Of a DNA stretch of 64,000 bases, positions 28,269-38,482 are shown one piece after another. The position numbers were made by a program, and so were the translations under genes. The notes beneath the pieces are model-generated. The model worked only from the letters and a program-made list of their open reading frames with translations, had not been told where the DNA came from and ran no database searches. The stretch lies in the NCBI GenBank assembly GCA_903876885.1, contig CAIRBP010000112.1, positions 47,855 through 111,854 of the forward strand. Direction: 5' to 3'. Every line of letters begins with the position of its first letter. Position 1 is the first letter of the stretch. The stretch comes from an uncultured Burkholderiales bacterium (GTDB lineage Bacteria; Pseudomonadota; Gammaproteobacteria; Burkholderiales; Burkholderiaceae_C).

Positions 28269-28626
28269 AAAGATTTTTTTATGCCCCTCAAATGCACTTG
28301 ACAACTCTGGTCTTGCAGTACCGTTTGATGTTGTTTACGAGGGTAGGACTTGTAGCGCGTTTGCTATTCGCTACGAGGGAGAGGTTCACGCTTACTTGAA
28401 CCGCTGTGTGCACATTCCAATGGAGATGGATTACCAACCCAACAAATTCTTTGACACAACTGGGCAGTGGCTCCTCTGTGCAACACATGGCGCGGTTTAC
28501 TCTCCAAGTAGTGGACAATGTGTAGAGGGGCCGTGTCGCGGTCAGTTAATCAAAATTACCCTAAGCGAGGCGGATTCAAACGTCTACTGGCATACTAATT
28601 ACAACTTGAAAACGATCGACTTTTAA
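28261..28626 (+). CDS. Rieske [2Fe-2S] domain protein
   Basis: From ATG 28261 the product has 121 residues. The cluster ligands are C49 and H51 (CVH) and C73 and H76 (CATH), with GAVYSPSSGQCVEGPCRGQ after the second pair, as in soluble Rieske ferredoxins. The start overlaps the HAD stop by eight bases (ATGGATGA). An in-frame start at 28195 lies inside the HAD gene and adds residues not seen in the family. It probably acts as an electron carrier in the cytosol; partner unknown. Confidence 0.9.
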   Translation: MDEKIFLCPSNALDNSGLAVPFDVVYEGRTCSAFAIRYEGEVHAYLNRCVHIPMEMDYQPNKFFDTTGQWLLCATHGAVYSPSSGQCVEGPCRGQLIKITLSEADSNVYWHTNYNLKTIDF

Positions 28627-28627
28627 A

Positions 28628-29617
28628 ATGAATATTCCCCCAAATGAACCCAATTCGTCCAATTCTGCACCCAATCAAGCCAATAGCAATGCTCCAACTT
28701 GGGGTCAAGCGACTTTAGAGAAATGGGCATTTGCCGCGCTTGAGGAGCAAAAACACGCCAGACGTTGGAGGACCATCATCCGCTTGAGTTGGTTGGTCGC
28801 TCTCATTGTTGCGGGATTCATTACTTTATACAAAAACACGGGTCCAACAACCACAAGCACTGAACACACAAGCGTTGTAGAGATCAAAGGGGAGATATCT
28901 GCAGACTCAGACGCAAGTGCAGAATGGATTAATCAGGCTTTAAAAGACGCCTTTGAAGATGAGAATTCCAAAGCAGTTGTTTTACTCATCAACTCACCCG
29001 GTGGAAGCCCAGTCCAAGCAGGCATGATCAATGATGAGATCCGACGCTTAAAAGCAAAACACAAAATACCCGTTTATGCAGTGGTCGAGGAGACCTGCGC
29101 ATCCGCAGCCTATTACATCGCAGTCGCAGCAGATGACATCTATGTGGATAAAGCAAGCATTGTCGGCAGTATCGGTGTTCTCATGGATGGATTTGGATTT
29201 ACTGGCATCATGGACAAGGTAGGCGTTGAGCGCAGACTCCTAACTGCAGGGGAGAACAAAGGATTCATGGATCCTTTTAGTCCTTTATCCAAGGCTCACA
29301 AAGCGTTTGCACAAAACATGTTGGATCAAATTCACCAACAATTCATTGGCGTGGTGAAAGAGGGTCGAGGAGACAGGCTCAAAAATTCTCCAGACCTCTT
29401 CACTGGTTTATTTTGGACTGGCCAACAGGCTGTAGAAATGGGCCTTGCAGACGGTTTAGGCAGTGTCGATTACGTAGCCCGTGAGATTGTGAAGGCTGAG
29501 GACTTGGTGGACTATACAAAGAGGGATAACGTAGCTGAACGTCTTGCTAAGCGCTTTGGCGCTGCAATGGGTGAAGGTGCTGTAAGAGCTTTAAAAACTT
29601 GGCCGCAAGTTCACTAA
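28628..29617 (+). CDS. S49-family signal peptide peptidase (SppA-like)
   Basis: A 329-residue short-form SppA. A hydrophilic N-terminus is followed by one transmembrane helix (about 50-67), then the periplasmic Ser/Lys peptidase domain. NSPGGSPVQAG marks the oxyanion segment, S159 in TCASAAYY is the likely nucleophile and K211 in GENKGFMDPF the likely base; the 52-residue spacing equals that of B. subtilis SppA. It degrades leftover signal peptides at the membrane. It starts one base after the Rieske stop. Confidence 0.92.
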   Translation: MNIPPNEPNSSNSAPNQANSNAPTWGQATLEKWAFAALEEQKHARRWRTIIRLSWLVALIVAGFITLYKNTGPTTTSTEHTSVVEIKGEISADSDASAEWINQALKDAFEDENSKAVVLLINSPGGSPVQAGMINDEIRRLKAKHKIPVYAVVEETCASAAYYIAVAADDIYVDKASIVGSIGVLMDGFGFTGIMDKVGVERRLLTAGENKGFMDPFSPLSKAHKAFAQNMLDQIHQQFIGVVKEGRGDRLKNSPDLFTGLFWTGQQAVEMGLADGLGSVDYVAREIVKAEDLVDYTKRDNVAERLAKRFGAAMGEGAVRALKTWPQVH

Positions 29618-29640
29618 GAGCCGAATTTTTAATCTTTTCA

Positions 29641-30453
29641 TTAAGTGCCAATTGCAAACACAACTGGCACGTTTTGCGGCAACTCAAAGGATTTTGTTTT
29701 CCAATCAGCTACTGTGTAGCATTTATTTTGCATGCCCTCTAAAGTAAGACCAATACTTACCCCGACTCGAGTATTGGGTTGCAAAGAACTCATCAAGCCC
29801 TTAAAGAGTGAGTTGTTTCTGTAAGGTGTCTCAATAAGGAGTTGAGTTTGTTGACTCCTGAGCACAATTGCTTCTAGCTCTTTTAATCTCTTTTGCAAAG
29901 CCCCGCTTTCGTTTGGAACGTAGCCAACAAACGCAAAACTCTGGCCGTTTAAGCCCATTGCAGACAGAGCCATTAAAAGAGAGGATGGACCAACAAGGGG
30001 CATTACGTTAAGACCTAGCGCGTGCGCTGCTCGAACAACAGATGATCCCGGGTCAGCAACTGCGGGCATTCCTGCCTCGCTTGCAAGTCCAATCGAATGC
30101 CCATCAAGCGCAGGTTTGAGTAATTTTTGAATTTCATTTGTTTGCTGACTGCGTGTATCCCCTAAATGATCTCCTTTTTTATGCACCGCATGCGGCAACT
30201 CATTAATTTGAATTTGCTGAATTACAGTTTTTAAGGGATAAATCTCGCCCACTCTTTTGAGATAAGCGCGCAGCGTTTTGGCGTTCTCGCAAATCCAATA
30301 CTCCAAAACACTTGCAACTTGAAGGGTATGCGCTGGCAGCGCATGAGTGATTGGTACTTGACTTGGACAACCAAAATCTAGTGGAGCTGGAACTAGAAAG
30401 AGAGTTCCGCGAGTATCGTTGCTATTTTGAATTTTGAAATTAGATTCAGTCAT
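29641..30453 (-). CDS. RsmI-like tetrapyrrole-methylase-family SAM methyltransferase
   Basis: A 270-residue member of the tetrapyrrole methylase fold, related to RsmI (16S rRNA 2'-O-methyltransferase of C1402) but of the separate short group often beside maf and yceD. It shows EAGMPAVADPGSSVVRAAH and the SAM-site PLVGPSSLLMALSAMGLNGQSFAFVGY. The N-terminal 25 residues precede LFLVPAPLD. The true rsmI may lie elsewhere, so rRNA specificity is uncertain. It is 8 bases from maf on the same strand. Confidence 0.85.
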   Translation of the reverse strand: MTESNFKIQNSNDTRGTLFLVPAPLDFGCPSQVPITHALPAHTLQVASVLEYWICENAKTLRAYLKRVGEIYPLKTVIQQIQINELPHAVHKKGDHLGDTRSQQTNEIQKLLKPALDGHSIGLASEAGMPAVADPGSSVVRAAHALGLNVMPLVGPSSLLMALSAMGLNGQSFAFVGYVPNESGALQKRLKELEAIVLRSQQTQLLIETPYRNNSLFKGLMSSLQPNTRVGVSIGLTLEGMQNKCYTVADWKTKSFELPQNVPVVFAIGT

Positions 30454-30460
30454 ACGTTTT

Positions 30461-31051
30461 TTAAAATATCCTCAAACCTGCCTGTCTTAGCATGCGAGAT
30501 GTTGCAATCAAAGGAAGACCGATCAAGGCTGTAGGATCATTACTCTCTATGACGTCTAACAAAGAAATTCCTAGCCCCTCACTCTTTGCGCTACCAGCAC
30601 AATCGTAGGGTTTTTCTGCTTGCAAATAGTTCTCAATTTCGGCGTCCTCAAGCTCTCTAAATTGAACCCTTATGCGGATTAACTCTTGAGCTTGGAAATT
30701 GGTATTCTTACAAATCACCGCAACTGCAGTCTCAAAGAAAACCTCTTGACCACGCAGTCTTTGAAGTTGAACAAAAGCCTTCTCATGCGTTCCAGGCTTG
30801 CCAAGGCATTCACCCTTTAAATTTGCGACTTGATCGGAGCCTATAACGACGCTCTCCAAATGCTCGTTTGCAACAGCTTGCGCCTTTGCGATAGCCAATC
30901 TAATGGCTAGCGCTTTGGGATCCTCACCAGGGTGAGGGGTCTCGTCCACACGAGGCGCAACGACCTGAAAAGGTAGGCGAAGACGCTCTAACAATTCACG
31001 CCTGTAAACAGATGTTGAGGCCAAGATGAGATTTGGATTTAAATGGGCCAT
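30461..31051 (-). CDS. maf: Maf-family nucleoside triphosphate pyrophosphatase
   Basis: A Maf/YceF-like protein of about 196 residues that hydrolyses (modified) nucleoside triphosphates; YceF types prefer m7GTP. It begins LILASTSVYRRELLERL, contains PRVDETPHPGEDP, VIGSDQV, and ends with LPLIATSRMLRQAG. ATG 31051 (MAHLNPNLILAS) is chosen; a GTG at 31075 would add eight residues. Divergent from yceD, with which it shares a short 49-base promoter region. Confidence 0.92.
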   Translation of the reverse strand: MAHLNPNLILASTSVYRRELLERLRLPFQVVAPRVDETPHPGEDPKALAIRLAIAKAQAVANEHLESVVIGSDQVANLKGECLGKPGTHEKAFVQLQRLRGQEVFFETAVAVICKNTNFQAQELIRIRVQFRELEDAEIENYLQAEKPYDCAGSAKSEGLGISLLDVIESNDPTALIGLPLIATSRMLRQAGLRIF

Positions 31052-31099
31052 AGGTATTTCATTTTGATTTTCCACCCCGATTCTCTTACACTCACAGGC

Positions 31100-31648
31100 A
31101 TGAAAAATAATTTAGACTTGAAACAGTTGGATATATTGACATTTGCCAAAAATGCTTCCGCGCTGTCCGGAGAATACGATTTAGCATCTTTCACTCGTCT
31201 GCGCCAAGAAGATGTACGTGAAAGTACAAACGAAGCAGTTACCTGGAGCCTTAGAGGTCAGGAGATCAAGTCCGAGGGCGGCGAAGCACAAATCTGGTTG
31301 CACCTTAAAGCCAACACGCACATCACAATGACTTGCCAAAGGTGTTTGACCCCTGCCACCTTCGATTTAGACGTTGATCGAGACTTTCGCTTTGTATCTA
31401 GTGAGCAAATAGCGCTCGAAGAAGATGATGAAAATGAAGAAGATTTATTAGTTATCGACAGGAAATTTAATTCTTTTGAACTCATTGAGGACGAACTGAT
31501 CATGAGTTTACCCATAGTACCTAGGCACCAGAGTTGCCACAACGCCTACCTTGAAAGTTTAGCCAAAGAGAACGCTCAGAGCCCAGAATTTGAGCGCCCT
31601 AACCCTTTTGCAGTTCTCGAACAGTTGAAAAAACCCACAAATCACTGA
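31100..31648 (+). CDS. yceD: YceD/DUF177 family protein
   Basis: From ATG 31100 the product has 182 residues. It carries the DUF177 motif CQRCLTPATFDLD, an acidic loop (EEDDENEED), and PIVPRHQSC near the C-terminus; the Cys pairs suggest metal binding. YceD is linked with rpmF in most bacteria and has been connected with 23S rRNA levels in plants and bacteria. A frame extension to 31043 overlaps maf and is not supported. rpmF follows after 124 bases. Confidence 0.9.
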   Translation: MKNNLDLKQLDILTFAKNASALSGEYDLASFTRLRQEDVRESTNEAVTWSLRGQEIKSEGGEAQIWLHLKANTHITMTCQRCLTPATFDLDVDRDFRFVSSEQIALEEDDENEEDLLVIDRKFNSFELIEDELIMSLPIVPRHQSCHNAYLESLAKENAQSPEFERPNPFAVLEQLKKPTNH

Positions 31649-31664
31649 TTCGGTCTTCAGAAAT

Positions 31665-31700
31665 AGCCTAAATCTACGGAGTGGGTTATAATTTAGGGCT
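31665..31700. promoter_or_regulatory. Inverted repeat with TATAAT upstream of rpmF
   Basis: AGCCTAAAT (31665-31673) pairs with ATTTAGGGCT (31691-31700) apart from one extra base. A TATAAT box at 31687-31692 overlaps the right arm. No good -35 was seen. It is either an rpmF promoter inside a palindrome or a structured mRNA element between yceD and rpmF. Confidence 0.35.
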
Positions 31701-31772
31701 ATTGTCGATTCAAGGAAGCCCTTGTCATTGACTGCTTAGATACAACAAACCAAGAATTCCGAGGAGCCTAAC

Positions 31773-31955
31773 ATGGCCGTCCAACAAAACAAAAAATCTC
31801 CTTCCAAGCGTGGAATGCACCGTTCACACAATGCATTGAATGTGCCTGGTTTGGCTTTAGAGCCAACAAGCGGCGAAGTTCATTTGCGTCACCACATTAG
31901 CCCTAATGGCTTTTACCGTGGTCGCAAGGTTTTAAAAACCAAATCTGAAGCTTAA
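31773..31955 (+). CDS. rpmF: 50S ribosomal protein L32
   Basis: A 60-residue basic protein starting [19 protein letters not shown], the standard L32 N-terminus; the C-terminus [14 protein letters not shown] is also typical. The zinc-binding CxxC pairs found in some L32 proteins are absent. GAGGAG is seven bases before the start. It is followed by a hairpin that separates it from plsX. Confidence 0.98.
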   Translation: MAVQQNKKSPSKRGMHRSHNALNVPGLALEPTSGEVHLRHHISPNGFYRGRKVLKTKSEA

Positions 31956-31971
31956 AGCTTCACAATATCTC

Positions 31972-32005
31972 AAGCCCGTCGCTTTTATACATGGCGCGGG
32001 CTTTT
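31972..32005 (+). terminator. Hairpin between rpmF and plsX, partial terminator
   Basis: AAGCCCG and CGC (with one bulged T) pair with GCG and CGGGCTT around an 11-base loop, followed by only four T residues. Likely a weak terminator or attenuator, letting rpmF be expressed more than the downstream fab genes. Confidence 0.6.
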
Positions 32006-32058
32006 GCATTAGTGCCCATCTGTTTTAGTAAATCCCTCTCCCATTCCACTGGCAAAAA

Positions 32059-33111
32059 ATGATTACATTGTCCGTTGACTGTATGGGGGGAGACCACGGC
32101 ACAGCAGTTACCTTACCAGCCTGCCGTAACTTCTTAGAAAATCATCCTGATGCACGACTGATCTGTATTGTTTTAGAAGGCAGTCAAGTCGCTTTTTCTC
32201 ACCCAAGACTTCAAATAATTGAATCTCCCGAGATCGTTGAAATGGACGACACGGTGGAAGTCGCGCTTCGCCGTAAAAAGAAATCCTCTATGCGACTGAG
32301 CATCGAGCAAGTCAGAGACGGCCACGCTCAGGTCGCTGTATCAGCAGGTAACACCGGTGCGTTGATGGCAATTGCGCGTTATGTTTTAAAAACTTTGGAC
32401 GGAATTGAACGTCCGGCCATCGCTGGACAAATGCCAAATGCCAAAGGCGGCGCAACAACAATGCTCGATTTAGGTGCAAATGTTGACTGCACTTCCGAGC
32501 ACCTTATGCAATTTGCTGTGATGGGCTCAGCTCTGGTCAGTGTTCTTCAAGGCATTGAAGAACCAACCGTTGGACTGCTCAACATCGGCGAAGAAGCCAT
32601 TAAAGGCGGCGAAATGATCAAAAAAACCGGTGAATTGATGCGATCTGCAGCCATCTCCGGCGATCTTAACTTTTACGGCAACGTCGAAGGCAACGATATT
32701 TTTAAGGGAACGACCGATATTGTTGTCTGTGACGGTTTTGTCGGTAACGTTGCACTTAAAGCCAGCGAAGGCTTAGCTGCCATGGTATCAAAGATGTTAA
32801 AGGAGGGGTTCTCCAGAAATATCTTCACCAAACTGTCGGGATTTATAGCTCTTCCGGCGCTATCTGCTTTTAAAAAACGTGTAGACCACCGCAGACACAA
32901 TGGTGCGGCACTGCTAGGTCTTCGTGGTTTAGTTTTCAAAAGTCACGGGTCTGCAGACGTGTTGGCTTTTGAAAATGCCTTAAACCGAGCGTATGATGCT
33001 GTCCATAACAACTTGCTGGATAAGGTTCGATTACGAATCGCTCACGCAGCGCCTTTTTTGGCTTCAAACCAAATGGGTAAAGAATTGAGCAACAGCGCCT
33101 TAGATGAATGA
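32059..33111 (+). CDS. plsX: Phosphate acyltransferase PlsX
   Basis: A 350-residue enzyme that makes acyl-phosphate from acyl-ACP for phospholipid synthesis. It begins [13 protein letters not shown], contains [25 protein letters not shown] and LDLGANVDC, plus [25 protein letters not shown]. Cytosolic, membrane-associated. Its stop overlaps the fabH start by four bases, so they are translationally coupled. Confidence 0.97.
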   Translation: MITLSVDCMGGDHGTAVTLPACRNFLENHPDARLICIVLEGSQVAFSHPRLQIIESPEIVEMDDTVEVALRRKKKSSMRLSIEQVRDGHAQVAVSAGNTGALMAIARYVLKTLDGIERPAIAGQMPNAKGGATTMLDLGANVDCTSEHLMQFAVMGSALVSVLQGIEEPTVGLLNIGEEAIKGGEMIKKTGELMRSAAISGDLNFYGNVEGNDIFKGTTDIVVCDGFVGNVALKASEGLAAMVSKMLKEGFSRNIFTKLSGFIALPALSAFKKRVDHRRHNGAALLGLRGLVFKSHGSADVLAFENALNRAYDAVHNNLLDKVRLRIAHAAPFLASNQMGKELSNSALDE

Positions 33112-34109
33112 CAAGATACTCACGAATTATTGGTACCGGTAGTTTTCTTCCTCCGCGCAAAGTCACCAACGCACAAATAGTTGCCCAGCTTGCTAAGCTA
33201 GGTATAGAAAGCTCAGAGCCGTGGATCGTTGAACGAACCGGTATTGGGGCGAGGCACTTCGTGGACGATGGCGTCTTCAGTAGTGATTTGGCATTTGAAG
33301 CCAGTAAACAAGCATTGAGCGCTGCTGGTGTTGGCGCAGAGGATATCGATTTAATTATTGTCGCCACCTCTACGCCGGATATGGTCTTTCCTTCAACGGC
33401 CTGTATTTTGCAAAATAAACTTCAAGGTCTCAGCGAGACTTCCAGCGCAATAGCAGGCGCGCCAGCCTTTGATATTCAAGCGGTTTGTAGCGGTTTTATC
33501 TACGCACTAAGTGTTGCAGATGCGATGATTTGCGCTGGTAAAGCAAGCAAGGCATTAGTGGTGGGGGCAGAAGTTTTCTCAAGGCTGCTTGACTTTAATG
33601 ACAGAACTACGAGCGTTTTATTTGGTGACGGCGCAGGAGCTGTGATCTTAGAAGCTTCCAATACCCCCGGTATCTTGGCAACAGACATTCACTCTGACGG
33701 CAAACACACAGATATCCTTTGCGTTCCCGGTCACGTCAGTGGTGGACAAATCTTAGGGGAACCTTTGCTGAAGATGAACGGACAGGCCGTCTTCAAGCTT
33801 GCCGTTAGCCTGCTTGAACAAACAGCTTCCAACTGCTTAAAAAAAGCAGGCTTGGAGGCCAAAGACATTGATTGGTTGGTGCCCCATCAAGCCAACATCA
33901 GGATTATTCAAAGCACTGCTAAGAAAATGGGTTTATCTATGGATAAGGTGATCCTAACTGTGCAAGACCACGGTAACACCTCAGCGGCTTCGATCCCCTT
34001 AGCTCTTGATCACGGCGTGCGCAGTGGTCAGATTCAAAAGGGACAGAACTTACTCCTTGAAGGAGTTGGTGGTGGGTTCACTTGGGGCTCTGCCGTTTTG
34101 AGCTTTTGA
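33108..34109 (+). CDS. fabH: Beta-ketoacyl-ACP synthase III
   Basis: A 333-residue condensing enzyme that starts fatty acid synthesis from acetyl-CoA and malonyl-ACP. The catalytic triad is C127 (QAVCSGFIY), H260 (LVPHQANIR) and N290 ([11 protein letters not shown]). The C-terminal [14 protein letters not shown] is standard. Overlaps plsX by four bases; fabD follows after 52 bases. Confidence 0.97.
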   Translation: MTRYSRIIGTGSFLPPRKVTNAQIVAQLAKLGIESSEPWIVERTGIGARHFVDDGVFSSDLAFEASKQALSAAGVGAEDIDLIIVATSTPDMVFPSTACILQNKLQGLSETSSAIAGAPAFDIQAVCSGFIYALSVADAMICAGKASKALVVGAEVFSRLLDFNDRTTSVLFGDGAGAVILEASNTPGILATDIHSDGKHTDILCVPGHVSGGQILGEPLLKMNGQAVFKLAVSLLEQTASNCLKKAGLEAKDIDWLVPHQANIRIIQSTAKKMGLSMDKVILTVQDHGNTSAASIPLALDHGVRSGQIQKGQNLLLEGVGGGFTWGSAVLSF

Positions 34110-34161
34110 ATCTTTGAACCTCTAAACCCTTGAACTACTCCCGTTCTAATTCCTAATTTTC

Positions 34162-35109
34162 ATGAAAAATACTGCATTTTTATTTCCTGGTCAAGGATCA
34201 CAATCCGTCGGCATGCTCGATGCGTGGGGTACTCACCCAAGCGTTCTCGAAACTCTTAAAGAGGCGTCGGACGCCCTATCCGAGGATTTGGGCAAACTGA
34301 TCTCCTCAGGTACCAAAGAAGAGCTCGCACTCACCTCCAACACACAGCCCGTTATGCTTGCTGCAGGGGTTGCGGCTTATAGAGTTTGGAAAGCCGAGGG
34401 AGGAGCAGACCCGGTCGTTATGGCTGGCCACTCTTTAGGGGAATATTCAGCTTTAGTTTGTGCAGGCGTTCTCAGCCTTAAAGACGCAGCGCCTTTAGTT
34501 CGTTTTAGGGCTCAGTCTATGCAAGATGCTGTCCCTGTAGGCGTTGGCGCTATGGCCGCTATTTTGGGACTAACCTCAGACAAGGTCATAGAAGGTTGTC
34601 AACAAGTTGAGCGAGAAAATCCAGACGAGTGCGTGCAAGCTGTCAACTTTAACGATCCCTTGCAAACCGTCATTGCAGGCTCTGTTGCGGGCGTAAATAA
34701 GGCTTGCGAGGTGATTAAAGCAATGGGTGCTAAGAGAGCTTTAATTCTGCCCGTATCCGCGCCGTTTCACTCGACCCTTATGAAGCCCGCAGCCGATAAA
34801 CTTAAAGAAAAATTAGAACTCGCAACTTTCAGCACACCCAAGATTCAAGTCATAAACAATGTGGATGTTTTGACTCAAACAGATCCGCTGAAAATTAAAG
34901 AATCCTTATACCGTCAAGCCTTTAGTCCGGTGCGCTGGGTAGAGACCATCCGCGCTATGAAAAATATGGGTATAGAGTTCACCATTGAATCTGGACCAGG
35001 AAAAGTGCTTAGCGGGTTGTCGGCTCGAATTGACAACACACTTAAGAGTGCGCCTCTTTATGACCCCACAACGCTTGGGCAAGTCAAAGAATTACTCGCT
35101 ACAACTTAA
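34162..35109 (+). CDS. fabD: Malonyl-CoA:ACP transacylase
   Basis: A 315-residue transferase that loads malonyl groups onto ACP. The nucleophile S91 sits in AGHSLGEYSAL and H203 in SAPFHSTLM; FPGQGSQSVGM is at the N-terminus. In the fab operon between fabH and fabG. Confidence 0.97.
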   Translation: MKNTAFLFPGQGSQSVGMLDAWGTHPSVLETLKEASDALSEDLGKLISSGTKEELALTSNTQPVMLAAGVAAYRVWKAEGGADPVVMAGHSLGEYSALVCAGVLSLKDAAPLVRFRAQSMQDAVPVGVGAMAAILGLTSDKVIEGCQQVERENPDECVQAVNFNDPLQTVIAGSVAGVNKACEVIKAMGAKRALILPVSAPFHSTLMKPAADKLKEKLELATFSTPKIQVINNVDVLTQTDPLKIKESLYRQAFSPVRWVETIRAMKNMGIEFTIESGPGKVLSGLSARIDNTLKSAPLYDPTTLGQVKELLATT

Positions 35110-35164
35110 ATCTAATTTTTCCGCTTATCAGTTTAATTAATTATTATTTTTTAAGAATAAAGCC

Positions 35165-35914
35165 ATGTCAATTAATCAAATGAAAGGGCAAATTGCCCTC
35201 GTAACGGGTGCAACGCGTGGAATAGGACAGGCCATCGCAGCAGCTCTTGCCGAGCAAGGCGTGCACGTCATAGGGACTGCTACAACTGAGGCTGGTGCAC
35301 AAAAAATTAAAGCGCAATTAAGTGCGTTTGAGGGATGTACTGGGGTTGTTTTAAACGTTACGGACACCGCAGCTAGCAATGATTTGGTAGACAAAATATC
35401 AACGGAGCGCGGGGCACTTCATATTTTGGTCAACAACGCAGGTATCACTAAGGATATGCTAGCTATGCGGCTAAAGGACGAAGACTGGGACGCAGTTATA
35501 GATACAAACCTAAAGGCTGTCTTCACGCTCTCTAAGGCCGTAATTCGCCCCATGATGAAGCAGCGGTTTGGCAGAATCATCAATATCACAAGCGTTGTTG
35601 GTGCAAGCGGTAATCCCGGGCAGTCCAATTATGCTGCCTCAAAGGCTGGTGTCGCTGGCATGACTAGGGCACTTGCAAGGGAGCTTGGATCCAGAAATAT
35701 TACGGTTAATTGTGTTGCACCTGGCTTTATTGAGACAGATATGACTGCCTCCCTCTCAGAAGAGCAACAAAAAGCATTAATTTCACAGATTCCACTGAGT
35801 AGACTCGGTCAGTCTAGCGATGTTGCAAATTTAGTTCAATTTCTCGCAAGTCCATTGGCTTCCTACATCACTGGACAGGAAATTCATGTCAACGGTGGCA
35901 TGTTGATGCTTTAA
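35165..35914 (+). CDS. fabG: 3-oxoacyl-ACP reductase
   Basis: A 249-residue SDR that reduces beta-ketoacyl-ACP with NADPH. The cofactor motif is TGATRGIG (14-21), and the catalytic residues are S143, Y156 and K160 (SNYAASK). The IPLSRLGQSSDVA and ITGQEIHVNGGM ending is typical of FabG. Confidence 0.97.
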   Translation: MSINQMKGQIALVTGATRGIGQAIAAALAEQGVHVIGTATTEAGAQKIKAQLSAFEGCTGVVLNVTDTAASNDLVDKISTERGALHILVNNAGITKDMLAMRLKDEDWDAVIDTNLKAVFTLSKAVIRPMMKQRFGRIINITSVVGASGNPGQSNYAASKAGVAGMTRALARELGSRNITVNCVAPGFIETDMTASLSEEQQKALISQIPLSRLGQSSDVANLVQFLASPLASYITGQEIHVNGGMLML

Positions 35915-35998
35915 ATTTAAGTTTTTTTCATTTTTCTGAAATCTAATCTCTACTCGGCTAAAATTAGCACCTTCTACACAACCCTCTGAGGGAATTAA

Positions 35999-36238
<240 letters not shown>

Positions 36239-36275
36239 TTCTTATTAAGCCCTCCATACTGAAAGTAGTTGCTGA

Positions 36276-37520
36276 ATGAGCCGTCGCCGCGTAGTAGTGA
36301 CTGGCCTGGGATGCGTTTGTCCTGTAGGTAATACGGTCAACGAGTCTTGGTCCAATATTCTTGCTGGTAAATCTGGCATCGCAAACATAACTCACTTTGA
36401 TGCAAGTGGGTTTGCTTGTCATTTCGCTGGAGAGGTCAAGGGACTCGATTTGGATGCTTACATTAGCCCCAAAGAAGCCCGAACGATGGACTCATTCATT
36501 CACTTTGGTATTGTGGCTGCGGTACAAGCCGTTTTAGACAGCGGACTCCCTGTAGGGGAGGCACTGAACGATCTGACAGCCGAAAGAATTGGTTGCCTAA
36601 TTGGCTCCGGAATTGGTGGTCTTCCACTGATTGAGAATATGCATGCCGAGCTCGTCAGCAGAGGGCCTCGGCGTATCTCCCCTTTCTTTGTACCCGCATC
36701 TATCGTGAACATGATCTCTGGTCATGTCTCAATGCGTTTTGGATTCAAAGGTCCTAACCTTGCCATTGCCACAGCCTGTACAACGGGCTTGCACAGCATC
36801 GGACAGGCTGGGCGTTTGATCGAGTACGGAGACGCTGATGTGATGGTGGCCGGTGGGGCTGAGGCAACGATTTCCCCCCTTGGACTAGGTGGTTTTGCTG
36901 CCATGAGAGCTTTATCTACTCGAAACGATGATCCTGCATCTGCTTCTCGTCCGTGGGATAAGGACCGAGACGGTTTTGTGCTTGGCGAAGGCGCTGGAGT
37001 TGTGGTTCTTGAGGAGTACGAATTCGCTAAAGCCAGAGGCGCAAAGATTTACGCTGAGCTGGCCGGGTTTGGCATGAGCGCTGATGCAGGTCACATGACA
37101 GCCCCGAACATGGACGGACCTCGTAGAGCTATGGTTCATGCGATGAAAAACGCTGAGATTAATCCAGACCAAGTCGATTATTTAAACGCTCACGGAACCT
37201 CTACACCTTTAGGTGACGTGAATGAGACTCACGCTATCCAAGCCGCGCTGGGCGAACACGCCAAGAAGACCTTGATTAGTTCTACCAAATCAATGACAGG
37301 ACATTTACTGGGCGGTGCTGGCGGAATTGAGAGTGTGTTCACTGTTCTCGCTCTTCACAACCAAATTGCTCCTCCAACGATCAATTTAGATAACCAAGAT
37401 CCAGAGTGTGCGCTTGACTATTGCGCAAACAAAGCTCGTGAGATTAATATGACTTACGCACTCAAAAATAATTTTGGTTTTGGCGGCACTAACGGCAGTC
37501 TAATATTTAAACGCATTTGA
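36276..37520 (+). CDS. fabF: Beta-ketoacyl-ACP synthase II
   Basis: A 414-residue elongating condensing enzyme. The catalytic Cys is C168 ([12 protein letters not shown]), with H306 in [11 protein letters not shown] and H343 in [10 protein letters not shown]. The C-terminal [14 protein letters not shown] is standard. Last gene of the fab run; a convergent ZIP transporter follows. Confidence 0.97.
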   Translation: MSRRRVVVTGLGCVCPVGNTVNESWSNILAGKSGIANITHFDASGFACHFAGEVKGLDLDAYISPKEARTMDSFIHFGIVAAVQAVLDSGLPVGEALNDLTAERIGCLIGSGIGGLPLIENMHAELVSRGPRRISPFFVPASIVNMISGHVSMRFGFKGPNLAIATACTTGLHSIGQAGRLIEYGDADVMVAGGAEATISPLGLGGFAAMRALSTRNDDPASASRPWDKDRDGFVLGEGAGVVVLEEYEFAKARGAKIYAELAGFGMSADAGHMTAPNMDGPRRAMVHAMKNAEINPDQVDYLNAHGTSTPLGDVNETHAIQAALGEHAKKTLISSTKSMTGHLLGGAGGIESVFTVLALHNQIAPPTINLDNQDPECALDYCANKAREINMTYALKNNFGFGGTNGSLIFKRI

Positions 37521-37645
37521 TTCTGTATTAATTACTGTACTTAATTCTGCGTTTCATACTTGTTTAAATTTTTTTAGGCTCAGGCCGTTTGTTAATTTAT
37601 CTAAATATGCATTGGTTAAGACCAGTGACAAAGAAATATTTTCTT

Positions 37646-38443
37646 TCAGCCCAACTGGCTTGTAAGCACTACCATCAACATACCCGTCGCTAGCCAAATA
37701 AGTTGCGCAAGTGTCTCCTTCGCTGTTAATCTTTTTTGCAACTGAGGAATCAAATCAGCAAGTGAAACATAAATATAACTACTACTTGCTAATGCAAGCA
37801 AATAGGGGAGAGCCGACTCATGTCCTACCAGTAAGAATAGACCGACTAAACCACCGATAACCGTTACAGCACCTGCAAGACTAAGCTTTATGACGGCACT
37901 TTTAGGGTTTGTTGAGCTTGAACGAAGAACAACCAAGTCCCCCATGTGATGCGGAACCTCATGCGTCCACACTGCAAGACTAGCGACCAATCCCACGTGA
38001 AAGTTAGCCGTAAAGGCAGCTGCAACAAGTACACCGTCCCCAAAGCAGTGCAAACTATCTCCAAATAAAACTGCCCATCCCCCACTTATAGGATCTGTGT
38101 TTGAGTGTGTATGACTATGGTCATGGTCATGCCCGTGTTCATGGTGGTGTTCATGCCCGTGATGCCAGAGCTCAGCTTTATCCAATAAAAAGAAAAATAA
38201 AATCCCCGCCAACAATGTTGCAAAAAGATTACGAGGATTTGCTGTGGACTCAAACGCCTCAGGCAAAAGATGCAAAAAAGCGGTAGCGAGCAAAGCACCT
38301 GCCGCGAGACTGAGTAAATGCTGGGTGTACTTAGCCAGGACGGCTTGCACAAAAAACCAAGCCATCCAAACACTTCCTACACCAGAGAATACCGTACCAA
38401 TCAATACGGATAGAGCTAAGGCACTAGAGTCAGAGGAATTCAT
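37646..38443 (-). CDS. ZIP-family metal transporter
   Basis: A 265-residue membrane protein of the ZIP family that imports Zn or Fe into the cytosol. Predicted TM helices flank a His-rich loop (HHGHEHHHEHGHDHDHSHTH, about residues 93-112), typical of these proteins. TM4 contains HCFGDGVLVAAAF and TM5 WTHEVPHHMGD, the metal-site helices. Together with the CDF exporter at 5.9 kb the window encodes import and export of divalent metals, though the genes are far apart. Confidence 0.92.
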   Translation of the reverse strand: MNSSDSSALALSVLIGTVFSGVGSVWMAWFFVQAVLAKYTQHLLSLAAGALLATAFLHLLPEAFESTANPRNLFATLLAGILFFFLLDKAELWHHGHEHHHEHGHDHDHSHTHSNTDPISGGWAVLFGDSLHCFGDGVLVAAAFTANFHVGLVASLAVWTHEVPHHMGDLVVLRSSSTNPKSAVIKLSLAGAVTVIGGLVGLFLLVGHESALPYLLALASSSYIYVSLADLIPQLQKRLTAKETLAQLIWLATGMLMVVLTSQLG

Positions 38444-38482
38444 TGGTTATGGCCCATATTAGATGCGGTCAACGCAATTCGA

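Noticed and set aside
38101..38286. Plus-strand ORF opposite the ZIP gene
   Set aside because: It is the complement of the His-rich loop of the ZIP transporter; no independent evidence.
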